DNA of 64,000 bases from Lyngbya sp. HA4199-MV5 (GTDB taxonomy: Bacteria > Cyanobacteriota > Cyanobacteriia > Leptolyngbyales > Leptolyngbyaceae). The translations under genes were made by a program, and so were the position numbers. The stretch lies in contig JAHHHL010000022.1 of NCBI GenBank assembly GCA_019359375.1, forward strand, positions 48,445-112,444. Direction: 5' to 3'. Under the pieces are notes generated by a model. It was not told the DNA's origin, made no database searches, and saw nothing but the letters and a program-made list of their open reading frames with translations. Shown in pieces: positions 9,698-18,200 of the stretch (the stretch's first letter is position 1; every line of letters begins with the position of its first letter).

Positions 9698-10090
9698 ATG
9701 TCTATGACCGGGCAGTCATTCTCAGACAACCAGCAGCTACTGACGACACTGGTACAGGCAACCGTTGAACTGGTTCAGTTAAACAAGCAGTACAGCCAAA
9801 AGCTTGACGCAGTTGAGACCAAAATCGATACGTTTGAGATCAAGCTTGACGCAGTTGAGACCAAAATCGATACGTTTGACATCAAGCTCGGAACGTTTGA
9901 CGCGAAAATCGAAGCCATTGCCGATCAAATTGGCAAACTGACGGAATCGATGACTGCTTTTCGCCTGGATCTCGACGACATCAAGGAAACTACTCGACAA
10001 CAAGCTGAGACGGCAAAAGCTCAGGCTGAGACTGCTAAAGCTCAGGCAGAAAGCGTCTCGCAATTGATTGCTCTGTTGGGGAGAAGATGA
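9698..10090 (+). CDS. Small coiled-coil protein of unknown function
   Basis: About 130 residues. Starts at ATG 9665, 9698 or 9704 are possible; the region contains a duplicated AGAAGTATGTC, which makes the choice uncertain. The centre holds a tandem motif, KLDAVETKIDTFEIKLDAVE and its repeat, and the tail repeats AETAKAQ, so the protein should be almost wholly coiled coil. No catalytic feature. Similar short proteins with internal DAVETKID-like repeats are common in cyanobacteria. Confidence 0.6.
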   Translation: MSMTGQSFSDNQQLLTTLVQATVELVQLNKQYSQKLDAVETKIDTFEIKLDAVETKIDTFDIKLGTFDAKIEAIADQIGKLTESMTAFRLDLDDIKETTRQQAETAKAQAETAKAQAESVSQLIALLGRR

Positions 10091-10153
10091 GGTTATGCTG
10101 GTTAGCTTCGATCGCGCTCTGTAACATGTACTTCTGACACAACACAAACTATC

Positions 10154-10417
10154 GTGGGTTCTCGCCGCTTACCTGAAACTACTGCACATGTTCGTATCCT
10201 GCGTCAGTCCTGGCAGCAGGGCAAGATTGAAGGCGAAGTCAGCGCAAACCAGTTCGAGTGGCAATTTCAGTGGTGCTTTCAGCGGGGCGAACTGTCTGTC
10301 GAGCCGTCGCTGGGTCGTGCGCTCATCAAAGAACCGTTGGGTCGTTTTTTAGAGCAGCGTGATTATCAGCTAGAGCCGGGAGCCGATTATTTCTTTACAA
10401 TTCGGGCGGATGTTTAG
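10154..10417 (+). CDS. DUF3146 family protein
   Basis: An 87-residue protein beginning at GTG 10154 (MGSRRLPETTAHVRILRQSW). The dense pattern GKIEGEVSANQFEWQFQW...LSVEPSLGRALIKEPL...FLEQRDYQLEPGADYFFTIRADV matches the cyanobacterial DUF3146 family. Function unknown. It is small, soluble and probably housekeeping. Confidence 0.8.
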   Translation: MGSRRLPETTAHVRILRQSWQQGKIEGEVSANQFEWQFQWCFQRGELSVEPSLGRALIKEPLGRFLEQRDYQLEPGADYFFTIRADV

Positions 10418-10577
10418 CCGTGTGAAGACTTAGCGTTGCTTAAGTGTTCTGTCCACCAAAGCTATTCGAGAGGACATGAGAGCGCTAGGCTATAAAGAGT
10501 CCGTAGATCAATGTAAGCTACTTGACAGTCACAGTATCAGTAGCTTGAGCCAAGTTTGCTAGAGGAGCGATCGTGCC

Positions 10578-11102
10578 ATGTTTGGCTTCTTGCCTAGATT
10601 CATCCGTTATAAGCAGCGCCGCTTTCAGTGCTCCTTAGCCAGAACCTATCAGGCGCTCAGTTCCGCTTCGGTGGATGATCTGTGGCAAAAAATTGTCGAT
10701 TTAACGGACGTATCGTGGCATCCGCTCATCGCCAGTACAAATGTGCCGCGTGGGTTAGTCGCCAAGCCAGGGCTGATTTATCAAGCGGTTACCCGGATGA
10801 GTCCAATCCCGATTCAGATTTTTGTCGAACGGGTGCGCCCAGGTGAGCTATTGAGTGTACGCATTCTGGTGCTGCCAGGGCTAGAAGAACAGGTCACGTA
10901 TCAGGTAAAATCAACGGTTTGCGGCACCTGTGTTTCTTACTCGGTCACACTCAGAGGCTGGCTCTCTCCGGTACTCTGGTCATTTATGCGCCCCTATGCC
11001 GCACGCGTCGCATCTGACCTGGTGCAGGCGGCAGAGCAAAAAGCGTTACAAGCTGTACCTGAAAAACTAAAGCGATCGCGCCAAAGCTGTCTCGATTTTT
11101 AG
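10578..11102 (+). CDS. SRPBCC (START-like) domain protein
   Basis: A 174-residue protein. SSASVDDLWQKIVDLTDVSWHP, the central beta strands, and the C-terminal helix RPYAARVASDLVQAAEQKALQ fit the helix-grip SRPBCC fold used to bind hydrophobic ligands. No ligand can be inferred. A GAGGAGCGAT-like ribosome-binding site lies just upstream of ATG 10578. Confidence 0.65.
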   Translation: MFGFLPRFIRYKQRRFQCSLARTYQALSSASVDDLWQKIVDLTDVSWHPLIASTNVPRGLVAKPGLIYQAVTRMSPIPIQIFVERVRPGELLSVRILVLPGLEEQVTYQVKSTVCGTCVSYSVTLRGWLSPVLWSFMRPYAARVASDLVQAAEQKALQAVPEKLKRSRQSCLDF

Positions 11103-11174
11103 GTCGTTCCCACCACTCACGCTACAGGGGCGATCGCTTAACGGTAAGATCATTCAAGCTTCATTGTTTTTAGA

Positions 11175-11232
11175 CCCGATTTTTGCACTCCCGATTATTG
11201 CACGCCCGATTATTGCACGCCCAATTTTTCAC
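11175..11232 (+). repeat. 15-bp tandem repeat upstream of mrp
   Basis: Nearly four copies of a 15-bp unit, CCCGATTATTGCACG, with variants at both ends, stopping 18 bp before the mrp start codon, so it probably lies in the leader or promoter. Confidence 0.75.
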
Positions 11233-11249
11233 CAGAGCCAGGGTTCACT

Positions 11250-12323
11250 ATGCCGACATGCCTTGATACCAGTTCTGTGCTTGAAGTCCTCAAGCCCGTA
11301 CAAGACCCTGAACTCAATAAGAGCCTGGTAGATCTGAACATGATTCGCAACGTAGCGATCGTGGACGGCAACGTAAGCTTTACGCTCGTGCTGACGACAC
11401 CCGCCTGCCCCCTGCGTCAGTTCATCGTGGAGGAATGCGAACGAGCGGTGAAAACCCTGCCTGATGTCAAAACTGTCAGCGTTGATGTGACGGCTGAAAC
11501 ACCACAGCAAAAGGGCTTGCCCGATCGTACTGGCATTGATGGCGTGAAGAATATTCTGGCAATCTCCAGTGGCAAAGGTGGAGTCGGCAAAAGCACCGTT
11601 GCCGTGAACGTTGCCGTTGCGCTGGCGCAGTCTGGGGCAAAGGTCGGGTTGATTGATGCAGACATTTACGGTCCTAACGCACCCATGATGCTGGGCTTAG
11701 AGGGTGCCCAGGTGATGGTACGGCAAGCAGGCTCTCAGGGTGAAGTGCTGGAACCTGCGTTTAATCACGGAATCAAGCTGGTGTCGATGGGCTTTTTGAT
11801 TGACAAAGATCAGCCCGTCATTTGGCGCGGTCCAATGCTGAATGGGGTCATTCGTCAGTTTCTCTATCAGGTAGAGTGGGGCGATCTCGATTACCTGATT
11901 GTGGATATGCCACCGGGAACCGGAGACGCGCAGTTAACGTTGGCGCAAGCCGTACCGATGGCAGGTGCCGTGATTGTCACCACCCCGCAAAGCGTGGCGC
12001 TACTCGATTCTCGTCGCGGCTTGAAGATGTTCCAGCAGCTTGGTGTGCCTGTGCTGGGCATTGTGGAGAATATGAGCTACTTCATCCCACCCGATCTGCC
12101 CGACAAGCAGTACGATATTTTCGGTTCGGCTGGTGGCGAAAAAACAGCCCATGAGCTGCAAGTGCCGTTATTAGGCTGCATCCCGCTAGAGATTTCGCTA
12201 CGTGAAGGGGGCGATCGCGGCATTCCTATCGTTCTCGCAGCGCCTGAATCTGCGTCTGCCAAAGCGCTTACCGCGATCGCTGAACGAATTGCAGGCAGAG
12301 TTTCGGTGGCAGCGCTAGCGTAG
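11250..12323 (+). CDS. Mrp/ApbC iron-sulfur cluster carrier ATPase
   Basis: A 357-residue protein with two domains. Residues 1-80 are a MIP18/DUF59 domain (LKPVQDPELNKSLVDLNMI, TTPACPLR). From about residue 105 there is a deviant Walker A P-loop, SSGKGGVGKST, then DADIYGPNAPMMLG, MPPGTGDAQLTL and a CXXC-less C-terminus. Mrp/NBP35 proteins assemble and transfer 4Fe-4S clusters; in cyanobacteria this supports photosystem I and other Fe-S proteins. A 15-bp tandem repeat sits directly upstream. Confidence 0.93.
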   Translation: MPTCLDTSSVLEVLKPVQDPELNKSLVDLNMIRNVAIVDGNVSFTLVLTTPACPLRQFIVEECERAVKTLPDVKTVSVDVTAETPQQKGLPDRTGIDGVKNILAISSGKGGVGKSTVAVNVAVALAQSGAKVGLIDADIYGPNAPMMLGLEGAQVMVRQAGSQGEVLEPAFNHGIKLVSMGFLIDKDQPVIWRGPMLNGVIRQFLYQVEWGDLDYLIVDMPPGTGDAQLTLAQAVPMAGAVIVTTPQSVALLDSRRGLKMFQQLGVPVLGIVENMSYFIPPDLPDKQYDIFGSAGGEKTAHELQVPLLGCIPLEISLREGGDRGIPIVLAAPESASAKALTAIAERIAGRVSVAALA

Positions 12324-12329
12324 GAAAAG

Positions 12330-12499
12330 TTGTTGGTTGTTGGTTGTTAGAAGGAGCCAGAAGCCAGGAGTCAGAAGTCAGGAGTTAAAGGGTAGAAGAA
12401 GTTTTAAGCTGTTAGTTGTTAAAAGAAAGCTAACTGCTGAATGCTGACTACTGCTGGCTCAAGCAAATCATAACCCCTCACCCCTCTCTCCTCTCTCTC
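12330..12499. repeat. Heptanucleotide short tandem repeats
   Basis: GTTGTTGGTTGTTGGTTGTT, then AGCCAGAAGCCAGGAGTCAGAAGTCAGGAGT, then CTCACCCCTCTCTCC. This is spacer between mrp and rodA with no gene. The rodA start lies directly after it. Confidence 0.75.
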
Positions 12500-13777
12500 A
12501 TGTTGCAAAAATCACCTCGTCGCATTCGTTGGAAATCGCTGGTGCAGCCCTGGCAGCATACCGATTGGTTGCTGTTTGTGTTGCCTGTGGGTCTGACGAT
12601 TTTCGGAGGGGTCATGATTCACAGCACAGAGCTAAATCAGGGCTGGACAGATTGGTATCAGCACTGGATTATTGGCGCGATCGGGTTTGTGATGGCTCTG
12701 GCGATCTCGCGTATACGGTACGATAATTTAATCCAGGCTCGCTGGATTGTCTATGGCATCACCAATCTTTCGCTCTTAGCGGTGATGTTTCTGGGTACAT
12801 CGGCTTTGGGGGCACAGCGCTGGATTACGATCGGTGGCTTTAACATTCAGCCGTCAGAATTTGCCAAATTAGGGGTTATCGTTGTTTTGGCAGCCATTTT
12901 GAGCGATCGTGCCGCCTCTACCCTGCCCGTGTTAGTGAGAACTTTAGCCATTACAGCCGTGCCTTGGGCGCTGGTCTTTGTGCAGCCAGACTTGGGCACA
13001 TCGCTGGTGTTTGGAGCCATTACGTTAGGCATTCTTTACTGGGGCGATGCGAATCCTGGCTGGCTGCTGTTGCTGGTGTCGCCACTGTTTTCAGCCATTT
13101 TGTTTAATCTCATCGGAGTCTCGCCCTGGTTTATCGGGTTACTGGCTATCTGGGTTGTTTTGACGGGGATTGTTGGCTGGCGGACGTTGCCGTGGCATCG
13201 GTTTGGAGCCGCGGGTGCGCTCGTGGTCAACCTGATTGCAGGCGAACTCGGTCATCTAGCCTGGGGCATTTTGAAAGACTATCAAAAAGATCGGCTCACG
13301 CTCTTTCTGGATCCTGACAAAGATCCACTGGGGGGAGGGTACCACCTCATTCAGTCACGCATTGCGATCGGGGCAGGCGAACTTTGGGGGCGGGGACTGA
13401 CGCAAGGCACGCAAACCCAGCTCAACTTCATCCCTGAACAGCATACCGATTTTATTTTTTCAGCGATCGGCGAAGAACTGGGCTTTGCTGGCTGCTTTCT
13501 GGTTTTGCTGGCGTTTTGGCTGATTTGCCTGCGGATCATTATCATTGCTCAAAATGCGCGGGATAATTTCGGCTCCCTCCTCGCGATCGGAGTGCTGTCA
13601 ATGCTAATCTTTCAAGTTGTCGTGAACGTCGGCATGACGATTGGTCTCGCGCCTGTTACAGGCATTCCGCTCCCGTGGATTAGCTATGGTCGCTCGGCAC
13701 TGCTCACAAACTTTGTGGCGATCGGGCTGGTGCAGTCGGTTGCAAATTTCCGTCAGCGCTTGAACTTTAGAGACTGA
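12500..13777 (+). CDS. rodA: RodA, SEDS-family peptidoglycan glycosyltransferase
   Basis: A 425-residue membrane protein with about ten transmembrane helices. ALGAQRWITIGGFNIQPSEFAKLG, FVQPDLGTSLVFG and GLTQGTQTQLNFIPEQHTDFIFSAIGEELGF are the SEDS signatures, and GIPLPWISYGRSALLTNFVAIGL ends the core. The family polymerises lipid II during elongation (RodA) or division (FtsW). The QLNFIPEQHTDFIF motif and lack of divisome neighbours favour RodA. Start ATG 12500. Confidence 0.9.
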   Translation: MLQKSPRRIRWKSLVQPWQHTDWLLFVLPVGLTIFGGVMIHSTELNQGWTDWYQHWIIGAIGFVMALAISRIRYDNLIQARWIVYGITNLSLLAVMFLGTSALGAQRWITIGGFNIQPSEFAKLGVIVVLAAILSDRAASTLPVLVRTLAITAVPWALVFVQPDLGTSLVFGAITLGILYWGDANPGWLLLLVSPLFSAILFNLIGVSPWFIGLLAIWVVLTGIVGWRTLPWHRFGAAGALVVNLIAGELGHLAWGILKDYQKDRLTLFLDPDKDPLGGGYHLIQSRIAIGAGELWGRGLTQGTQTQLNFIPEQHTDFIFSAIGEELGFAGCFLVLLAFWLICLRIIIIAQNARDNFGSLLAIGVLSMLIFQVVVNVGMTIGLAPVTGIPLPWISYGRSALLTNFVAIGLVQSVANFRQRLNFRD

Positions 13778-14085
13778 GGTGGAAAAGATAAAGTGGAAAG
13801 GATAAAGGCTAAAAGCTAAAGGATAAAAAGAAGAAACGATAGCCTGTAGGAGGGAGAAGGCAGGAGGCAGAAGGCAGAAGGTAGTGTGGAGAAAGGCTTT
13901 CAGCGCAACGTTGGGAATGAGAAGGTGTATTTCATTTCGCCGCAAGCTGCTGTAACAGCGAGAAGATAAGCAACAAATTTTTAGCCTTTAGCCTTTATCC
14001 CTTAGCCTTTTTTAGCCTTTAGCCTTTATCCCTTAGCCTTTATCCCTTATCCTTTAATTTAGTCCTTCTCACCCCGCAAAACGCC
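13778..14085. repeat. Low-complexity repeat spacer
   Basis: No gene seen. The left part has AAAGGATAAAGGCTAAAAGCTAAAGG and GGAGGCAGAAGGCAG units. The right part (about 13978-14060) repeats TTTAGCCTTTAGCCTTTATCCC. The two parts are complementary in composition and could pair into a long imperfect stem. Confidence 0.7.
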
Positions 14086-14283
14086 ATGATTCTTCCCGGT
14101 TCTGCTGTTAAGGTTATCAATGCAGAAGATACGTACTATGCGTTTCAAGGCTTAGTGCAGCGAGTCTCTGACGGTAAGGCTGCTGTACTTTTTGAAGGTG
14201 GCAACTGGGATAAACTCGTCACGTTTCGTTTAGCAGAGTTAGAAGAAGTAGACATGTCGGCTGGCAAGAAGAAGGGAAAATAA
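14086..14283 (+). CDS. ndhS: NdhS, NAD(P)H dehydrogenase-1 ferredoxin-binding subunit
   Basis: A 65-residue protein, [20 protein letters not shown] then [32 protein letters not shown], the SH3-like fold of NdhS/CRR31. NdhS forms part of the ferredoxin docking site of the photosynthetic NDH-1 complex, which drives cyclic electron flow and CO2 uptake. The basic tail KKKGK is short. The gene stands alone between two repeat-rich spacers. Confidence 0.88.
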   Translation: MILPGSAVKVINAEDTYYAFQGLVQRVSDGKAAVLFEGGNWDKLVTFRLAELEEVDMSAGKKKGK

Positions 14284-14416
14284 GGGTATCGAGTACTGGA
14301 GTTAGGGTGCAAGGTACGAGAAGCGACGGTTATCAAGCTCTTATGCTTTTTAGTGCCATCAGAAATAGACGCGTTAGAACGACGATCGCTGCTTTAATGA
14401 AAGCTCTGCCCAGGTG

Positions 14417-14547
14417 CTAGGGGCTGTCATCAATGACAACTAAACATGACTCTTAGCAAGGGTTCCAGCCCCTAGCCTGGTATGTTGGGGCGGGCGCGAT
14501 TAGGCTGATACCGCAAGGTTTTGGAGCTAATTGATGACGCGCCCTAA
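14417..14547 (+). mobile_element. 131-bp CTAG-ended MITE-like element, copy B
   Basis: CTAGGGGCTGTCATCAAT at the left and TTGATGACGCGCCCTAA at the right, with the conserved internal GGTTCCAGCCCCTAGCCTGG. Same length and orientation as copy A. Confidence 0.85.
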
Positions 14548-14629
14548 ACCATAGGGACACATCCCCTTCCTGTCTTAAGCGCTGTTCAGACACCCTATCC
14601 CCTAAACCCTGCTCCCTAACCCCTGCCTC

Positions 14630-15298
14630 ATGCGTCTTCCTCTGCCCCAATTTGCTGCCCAAAATCGATCGCCCAATCACATTGCCGAAGTGATTGAAAC
14701 GGCAACGACCGAGTTTTTGGCGCAATGTTTAGAGCCAGAAAACTTGAGTTTTCCGGTGATGCCGCCGTTTGGGAGTTGGGTCAAGTCGATCGATGAAGAG
14801 TCGGGCAACCAGATTTATGCGGTAGTTTATCATGCCACTACGAGTCCGATCGACTCAGTGCATCGAGCGCGGGCATTAGGGCTATCGCTGCAAGACCTGC
14901 GCGAACAGCAACCCCAAATCTTTGCCATGTTGAAGACGGAATTTAGAGCTGCGATCGTAGGTTTTCAGCCACCATCCGACGCTAGAGAGAACGAATTTAC
15001 TGAGAAGACCACTGTTTATCAGCACTTGCCGCCGCGTCCCCCGCAAATTCATCAGGCGGTGTATGTCTGTGACAAGGCTGAAATTCTCCACTTCAGTGAA
15101 ACGCTTGACTTTTTGCGCACCCTACTGCAAATGCCCGGTGCGCCAGTCGATGCCCTGGCTGCCGCCACCATCCGCGACATTTATCAACTGCGGCAGGCTG
15201 ATCGTGCCTGGTTGGTTCAAGCAGGGCGATCGCTCAGCTTGTTGTTAAAAGACGATTACGATCGCCTACGTATCATCCTGAGCCAAATCCACCTTTAG
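14630..15298 (+). CDS. HAS-barrel domain protein
   Basis: A 222-residue protein. MRLPLPQFAAQNRSPNHIAE opening, then FGSWVKSIDEESGNQIYAVV with DSVHRARALGLS, resembles the HAS-barrel domain, a beta barrel first described at the N-terminus of HerA-type ATPases. The C-terminal half is helical (DALAAATIRDIYQLRQADRA). Stand-alone versions are widespread in cyanobacteria and of unknown function. Confidence 0.7.
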   Translation: MRLPLPQFAAQNRSPNHIAEVIETATTEFLAQCLEPENLSFPVMPPFGSWVKSIDEESGNQIYAVVYHATTSPIDSVHRARALGLSLQDLREQQPQIFAMLKTEFRAAIVGFQPPSDARENEFTEKTTVYQHLPPRPPQIHQAVYVCDKAEILHFSETLDFLRTLLQMPGAPVDALAAATIRDIYQLRQADRAWLVQAGRSLSLLLKDDYDRLRIILSQIHL

Positions 15299-15299
15299 A

Positions 15300-15440
15300 G
15301 CGTGGATTTATGAAGGTGTCATTCTGTGCGTAGGGGCGTGGCAAGCGGTAAAAAGTCCTTGCAGTCGCCCAGAGAGTGATCTGCCGCATGCCGCGCCCGT
15401 ACAATGAAAAGGCTGAGGTTGTCGAAGTGATTTAATTTCC
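15300..15440 (+). repeat. About 140-bp dispersed repeat, copy 1
   Basis: GTGGATTTATGAAGGTGTCATTCTGTGCGTAGGGGCG to GTGATTTAATTTCC. Shares GCGTAGGGGCGT, AAAGTCCTTGC, GCCCAGAGA and CGCGCCCGTACA-type blocks with a copy at 58551-58690. It contains a hairpin formed by GGGGCGTGGCA-like and TGCCGCGCCC-like arms. Confidence 0.7.
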
Positions 15441-15465
15441 ATTCCTTAGCCCAGGACTGGAGCGA

Positions 15466-16008
15466 TTACGGTCGCTTAATGCCAAAATCTAACGCTTGTC
15501 CAGATTGACGTGGTGATGGCGTGGGTAGCAGCGTCCCTGTGAGTGTGGCAGAAACAAGATTCACTCCGTATAGCTCCACTTGCCGTAGATCAACATTGCC
15601 TAGATTCGCACCCTGAAGATCGGCAAAGAGTAGAGTGGCTCGTTGTAAAGCGGCATCCTGTAAATTGGCATTGATGAGGCTACACCCGCTCAGGTTTGCC
15701 GTGCGTAAATTTGCTGCCGCTAGATTGGCATCTGTCAGATCGCTCAAGCTCAAATCTGCCTGCTCCAGCGTTGCTTTTGCCAGGTTGCTGCCCCGAAGGT
15801 TTGCCTCACTCAAACTCGCCTGACGCAAATTTGCCGATCGTAGATTCGCGCCCTGCAAATCGGCACCAAACAAGCGCGCCCCCCTGAGATCGCAACCTGG
15901 GCAACTTTTGGTGAACCGCAACCAGGCAACGAGCACGTCCCGGCGATAGAGCAGCAGCAACCCAACAACAAGCAAAGTGGTTACAAGCGCAACCCACTTC
16001 AGTTTCAC
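15466..16008 (-). CDS. Pentapeptide-repeat protein with N-terminal membrane anchor
   Basis: A 180-residue protein. Residues 4-22 form a membrane helix (WVALVTTLLVVGLLLLY), then CPGCDLRGARLFGADLQGAN starts about 22 A(D/N)LxX pentapeptides that run to about residue 162 and should fold as a right-handed quadrilateral beta helix. A short Pro/Ser tail follows. Function unknown; cyanobacteria carry many such proteins, often in the thylakoid lumen or periplasm. Confidence 0.88.
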   Translation of the reverse strand: MKLKWVALVTTLLVVGLLLLYRRDVLVAWLRFTKSCPGCDLRGARLFGADLQGANLRSANLRQASLSEANLRGSNLAKATLEQADLSLSDLTDANLAAANLRTANLSGCSLINANLQDAALQRATLLFADLQGANLGNVDLRQVELYGVNLVSATLTGTLLPTPSPRQSGQALDFGIKRP

Positions 16009-16235
16009 GGCGTTCCCCCTTTGCGTCCTTCCTACTCTAACGATTCGTGCTTCTGATGCTCATTTAAATCGTTCTCGTGACGACGTTCACTTTCGTTAAA
16101 TCCGAATCGATCGTAGGGCGGTTACAGAGAAAACAATCGCGCTAAGAAGAAGGGCGTAAACAGGATAGCTTAAACGCTCCAAACACGCTAGGTTAAAGTC
16201 AATGGTCGTTTTGCTTCTTCCCTGCTGACGTTGCT

Positions 16236-16679
16236 ATGCGCTTACTTCGTCGTCTTCGGCATACGCTGGTCTTTTTGCTGACAACGCTCCTGTTTTGGGT
16301 TGCTGCGATCGATCACTCTACCCTCTTGGCAGTTGAACTTCCTACCCTCAAAAATTTCCCGTCTGCCGCTTCAGATCCGATCGCACCCAGCCGACCCCTG
16401 GTTGATCCCAGCAGCATCCCTTCAGAGAAGGTCAGCGAGTTTGTCCACGCGTGCCTTCAGGTCGTGTCCCTCATCGAGCGTCGGGAAGGAGAACTCCAGG
16501 GATCGGAAACCGAGTCAGAATCATTGCGGATTGAACAGGAAATCGAAGCTGAAGCCTTAGCCATCATCGAAAAAGCAGGCTTAACGCGCCAGGAATATCT
16601 GCAACTCTTAGGGCTGGCGAATACCGACCCAGAATTTGGTGAGCGCATTGCGGTGCAGCTACAAGAGGCGACGAGTTAA
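16236..16679 (+). CDS. Secreted DUF4168-like protein
   Basis: A 147-residue protein with a signal peptide (MRLLRRLRHTLVFLLTTLLF, cleavage near AVELP). The mature part has SEKVSEFVHACLQVVSLIERRE, an EIEAEALAIIEKAGLTRQEY helix and QLLGLANTDPEFGERI, the pattern of the DUF4168 domain. Role unknown; probably periplasmic. Confidence 0.7.
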   Translation: MRLLRRLRHTLVFLLTTLLFWVAAIDHSTLLAVELPTLKNFPSAASDPIAPSRPLVDPSSIPSEKVSEFVHACLQVVSLIERREGELQGSETESESLRIEQEIEAEALAIIEKAGLTRQEYLQLLGLANTDPEFGERIAVQLQEATS

Positions 16680-17178
16680 GGGGGGAGGCAGAGGGCAGGA
16701 GGCAGAGGGCAAGGAAGTTGTAAAGCCCTTCGGGCATACCAGAAAGGTTGTTAGTTGTTAGTTTTTAGAAGGAGTCAAGATTTTCCCTCATCAAACGAAT
16801 TTGCAAAACAGACTTGCAGAAATGGGGATGAGTGCTTAAATAGGAAGCAGACAAGCGGCTCTGTTGCAGTTCAAGCGATCGTCTAAGTCACGCTGATCGT
16901 CAATGCTAAGTATGGGTTGATGCGTCGCGTTGAGCATGATCGTTCTGAGGCTCCTTGGGAGCGTGGATTCATTAATCTGAACCATATCTCTTCCGTAGTA
17001 GGGGCGTTCCATGGAACGTCCCTACAGAAAGAATTGCACCTTATTAAATATGCGTTCCTTAGCAAAGGTCAGCAACGTTAGTGAAACCTTAAGCATTGCC
17101 AAGGTGGTTCATCTGCCAAAATCAGGTATCTTAAGAGACTAATTCGATCGCACACAGAATTAGTGAACAATTATTTGG
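16680..17178. other. Spacer with repeats, no gene seen
   Basis: Contains GGAGGCAGAGGGCAGGAGGC (about 16683-16710), GTTGTTAGTTGTTAGT (about 16746-16763) and a perfect hairpin GTAGGGGCGTTCCATGGAACGTCCCTAC-like at 16998-17025, flanked by TGGATTCATTAA and TTATTAAATA as in the repeat at 58551. Nothing protein-like reads through. Confidence 0.6.
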
Positions 17179-18027
17179 ATGATTAGCAGTATCGCTTCCG
17201 TATCCCAAACCGAGTTAGCGCAGCGGCGACGAAAGCTACGCCAGCGCAGGCGTGTACGCTTTTTACAGGCTGGCTGGCGAGTGCTGGCGGTTTGTGGACT
17301 GACGGCTGGGGTGATTTGGGCAGCAACCTTACCAACGTGGGTCATTCGCCGTCCAGAGCAGGTGCAGATCGAGGGCAATCATTTGATCCCGGTGCGGACG
17401 CTACGATCGCTGCTGCCGATTCCTTACCCGCAATCGCTCTTCCGAGTAGAGCCGCAAGTGATTGCCCGCGAACTCCAGTCCAGAGCGCCGATCGAGGATG
17501 TCATTGTGAGCCGTCAGCTTTTTCCGCCAGGGCTGGTTGTGCAGGTAAAAGAGCGCTTGCCAGTAGCGATCGCCTTCACGACTGAGGGTAGTGCACCCGC
17601 AACCACAAAGACCACCTCTGCTAACAGCCTGCTGGATGAAAACGGTATGGTCATTCCACTAGGAAGCTACACAGCGCTGGATCAATCGCTCAAGTTGCCC
17701 TCTCTCAAAGTGATTGGTAATCCAACGACCTATCGTTCGTTCTGGTCAAAGCTCTATCGTGAGCTGACCCAAGGACCGCCTGTCAACGTTTCCGAGATTG
17801 ATTTGCGCAACCCAAGCAATCTAATTCTGAAAACAGATTTGGGGCTGGTTCACCTGGGTGCTTACAGTACCCGCTTTCCGTCACAGCTTCAAACCCTCGA
17901 TCGGATGCGCAAGCTCTCCACTCACTCAAGCTTTAGCCAGATCACCTACATCGATCTCCGTAACCCAGAAGCACCAGCCATTCAGATAGGCAACCCAAAA
18001 GACCTTGTAAAATCAGGTACTCCTTAG
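17179..18027 (+). CDS. ftsQ: FtsQ/DivIB-type cell division protein
   Basis: A 282-residue protein. A basic cytoplasmic N-terminus (RRRKLRQRRRVRF) precedes one membrane helix (about residues 35-52), then the POTRA domain IRRPEQVQIEGNHLIPVRTLRSLL and a beta domain. FtsQ links early and late divisome proteins and contacts the septal synthase. It stands 173 bp before ftsZ on the same strand, the usual cyanobacterial ftsQ-ftsZ order. Confidence 0.9.
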   Translation: MISSIASVSQTELAQRRRKLRQRRRVRFLQAGWRVLAVCGLTAGVIWAATLPTWVIRRPEQVQIEGNHLIPVRTLRSLLPIPYPQSLFRVEPQVIARELQSRAPIEDVIVSRQLFPPGLVVQVKERLPVAIAFTTEGSAPATTKTTSANSLLDENGMVIPLGSYTALDQSLKLPSLKVIGNPTTYRSFWSKLYRELTQGPPVNVSEIDLRNPSNLILKTDLGLVHLGAYSTRFPSQLQTLDRMRKLSTHSSFSQITYIDLRNPEAPAIQIGNPKDLVKSGTP

Positions 18028-18200
18028 CTTTGTAAGTATGAGATTATGAATAACCAGCAACCAGGCAGATTAGATTTAGCTAGATGAATTAGAATTTCAG
18101 TCTGTCTGCATCTCTGTTCCTGATGTTGGTTTTTGGTATCGCTTCCTTTATAGTTGACCCGCTGAGCACTGAAACTTAGTTTATAACCGCTGCAATTCCA

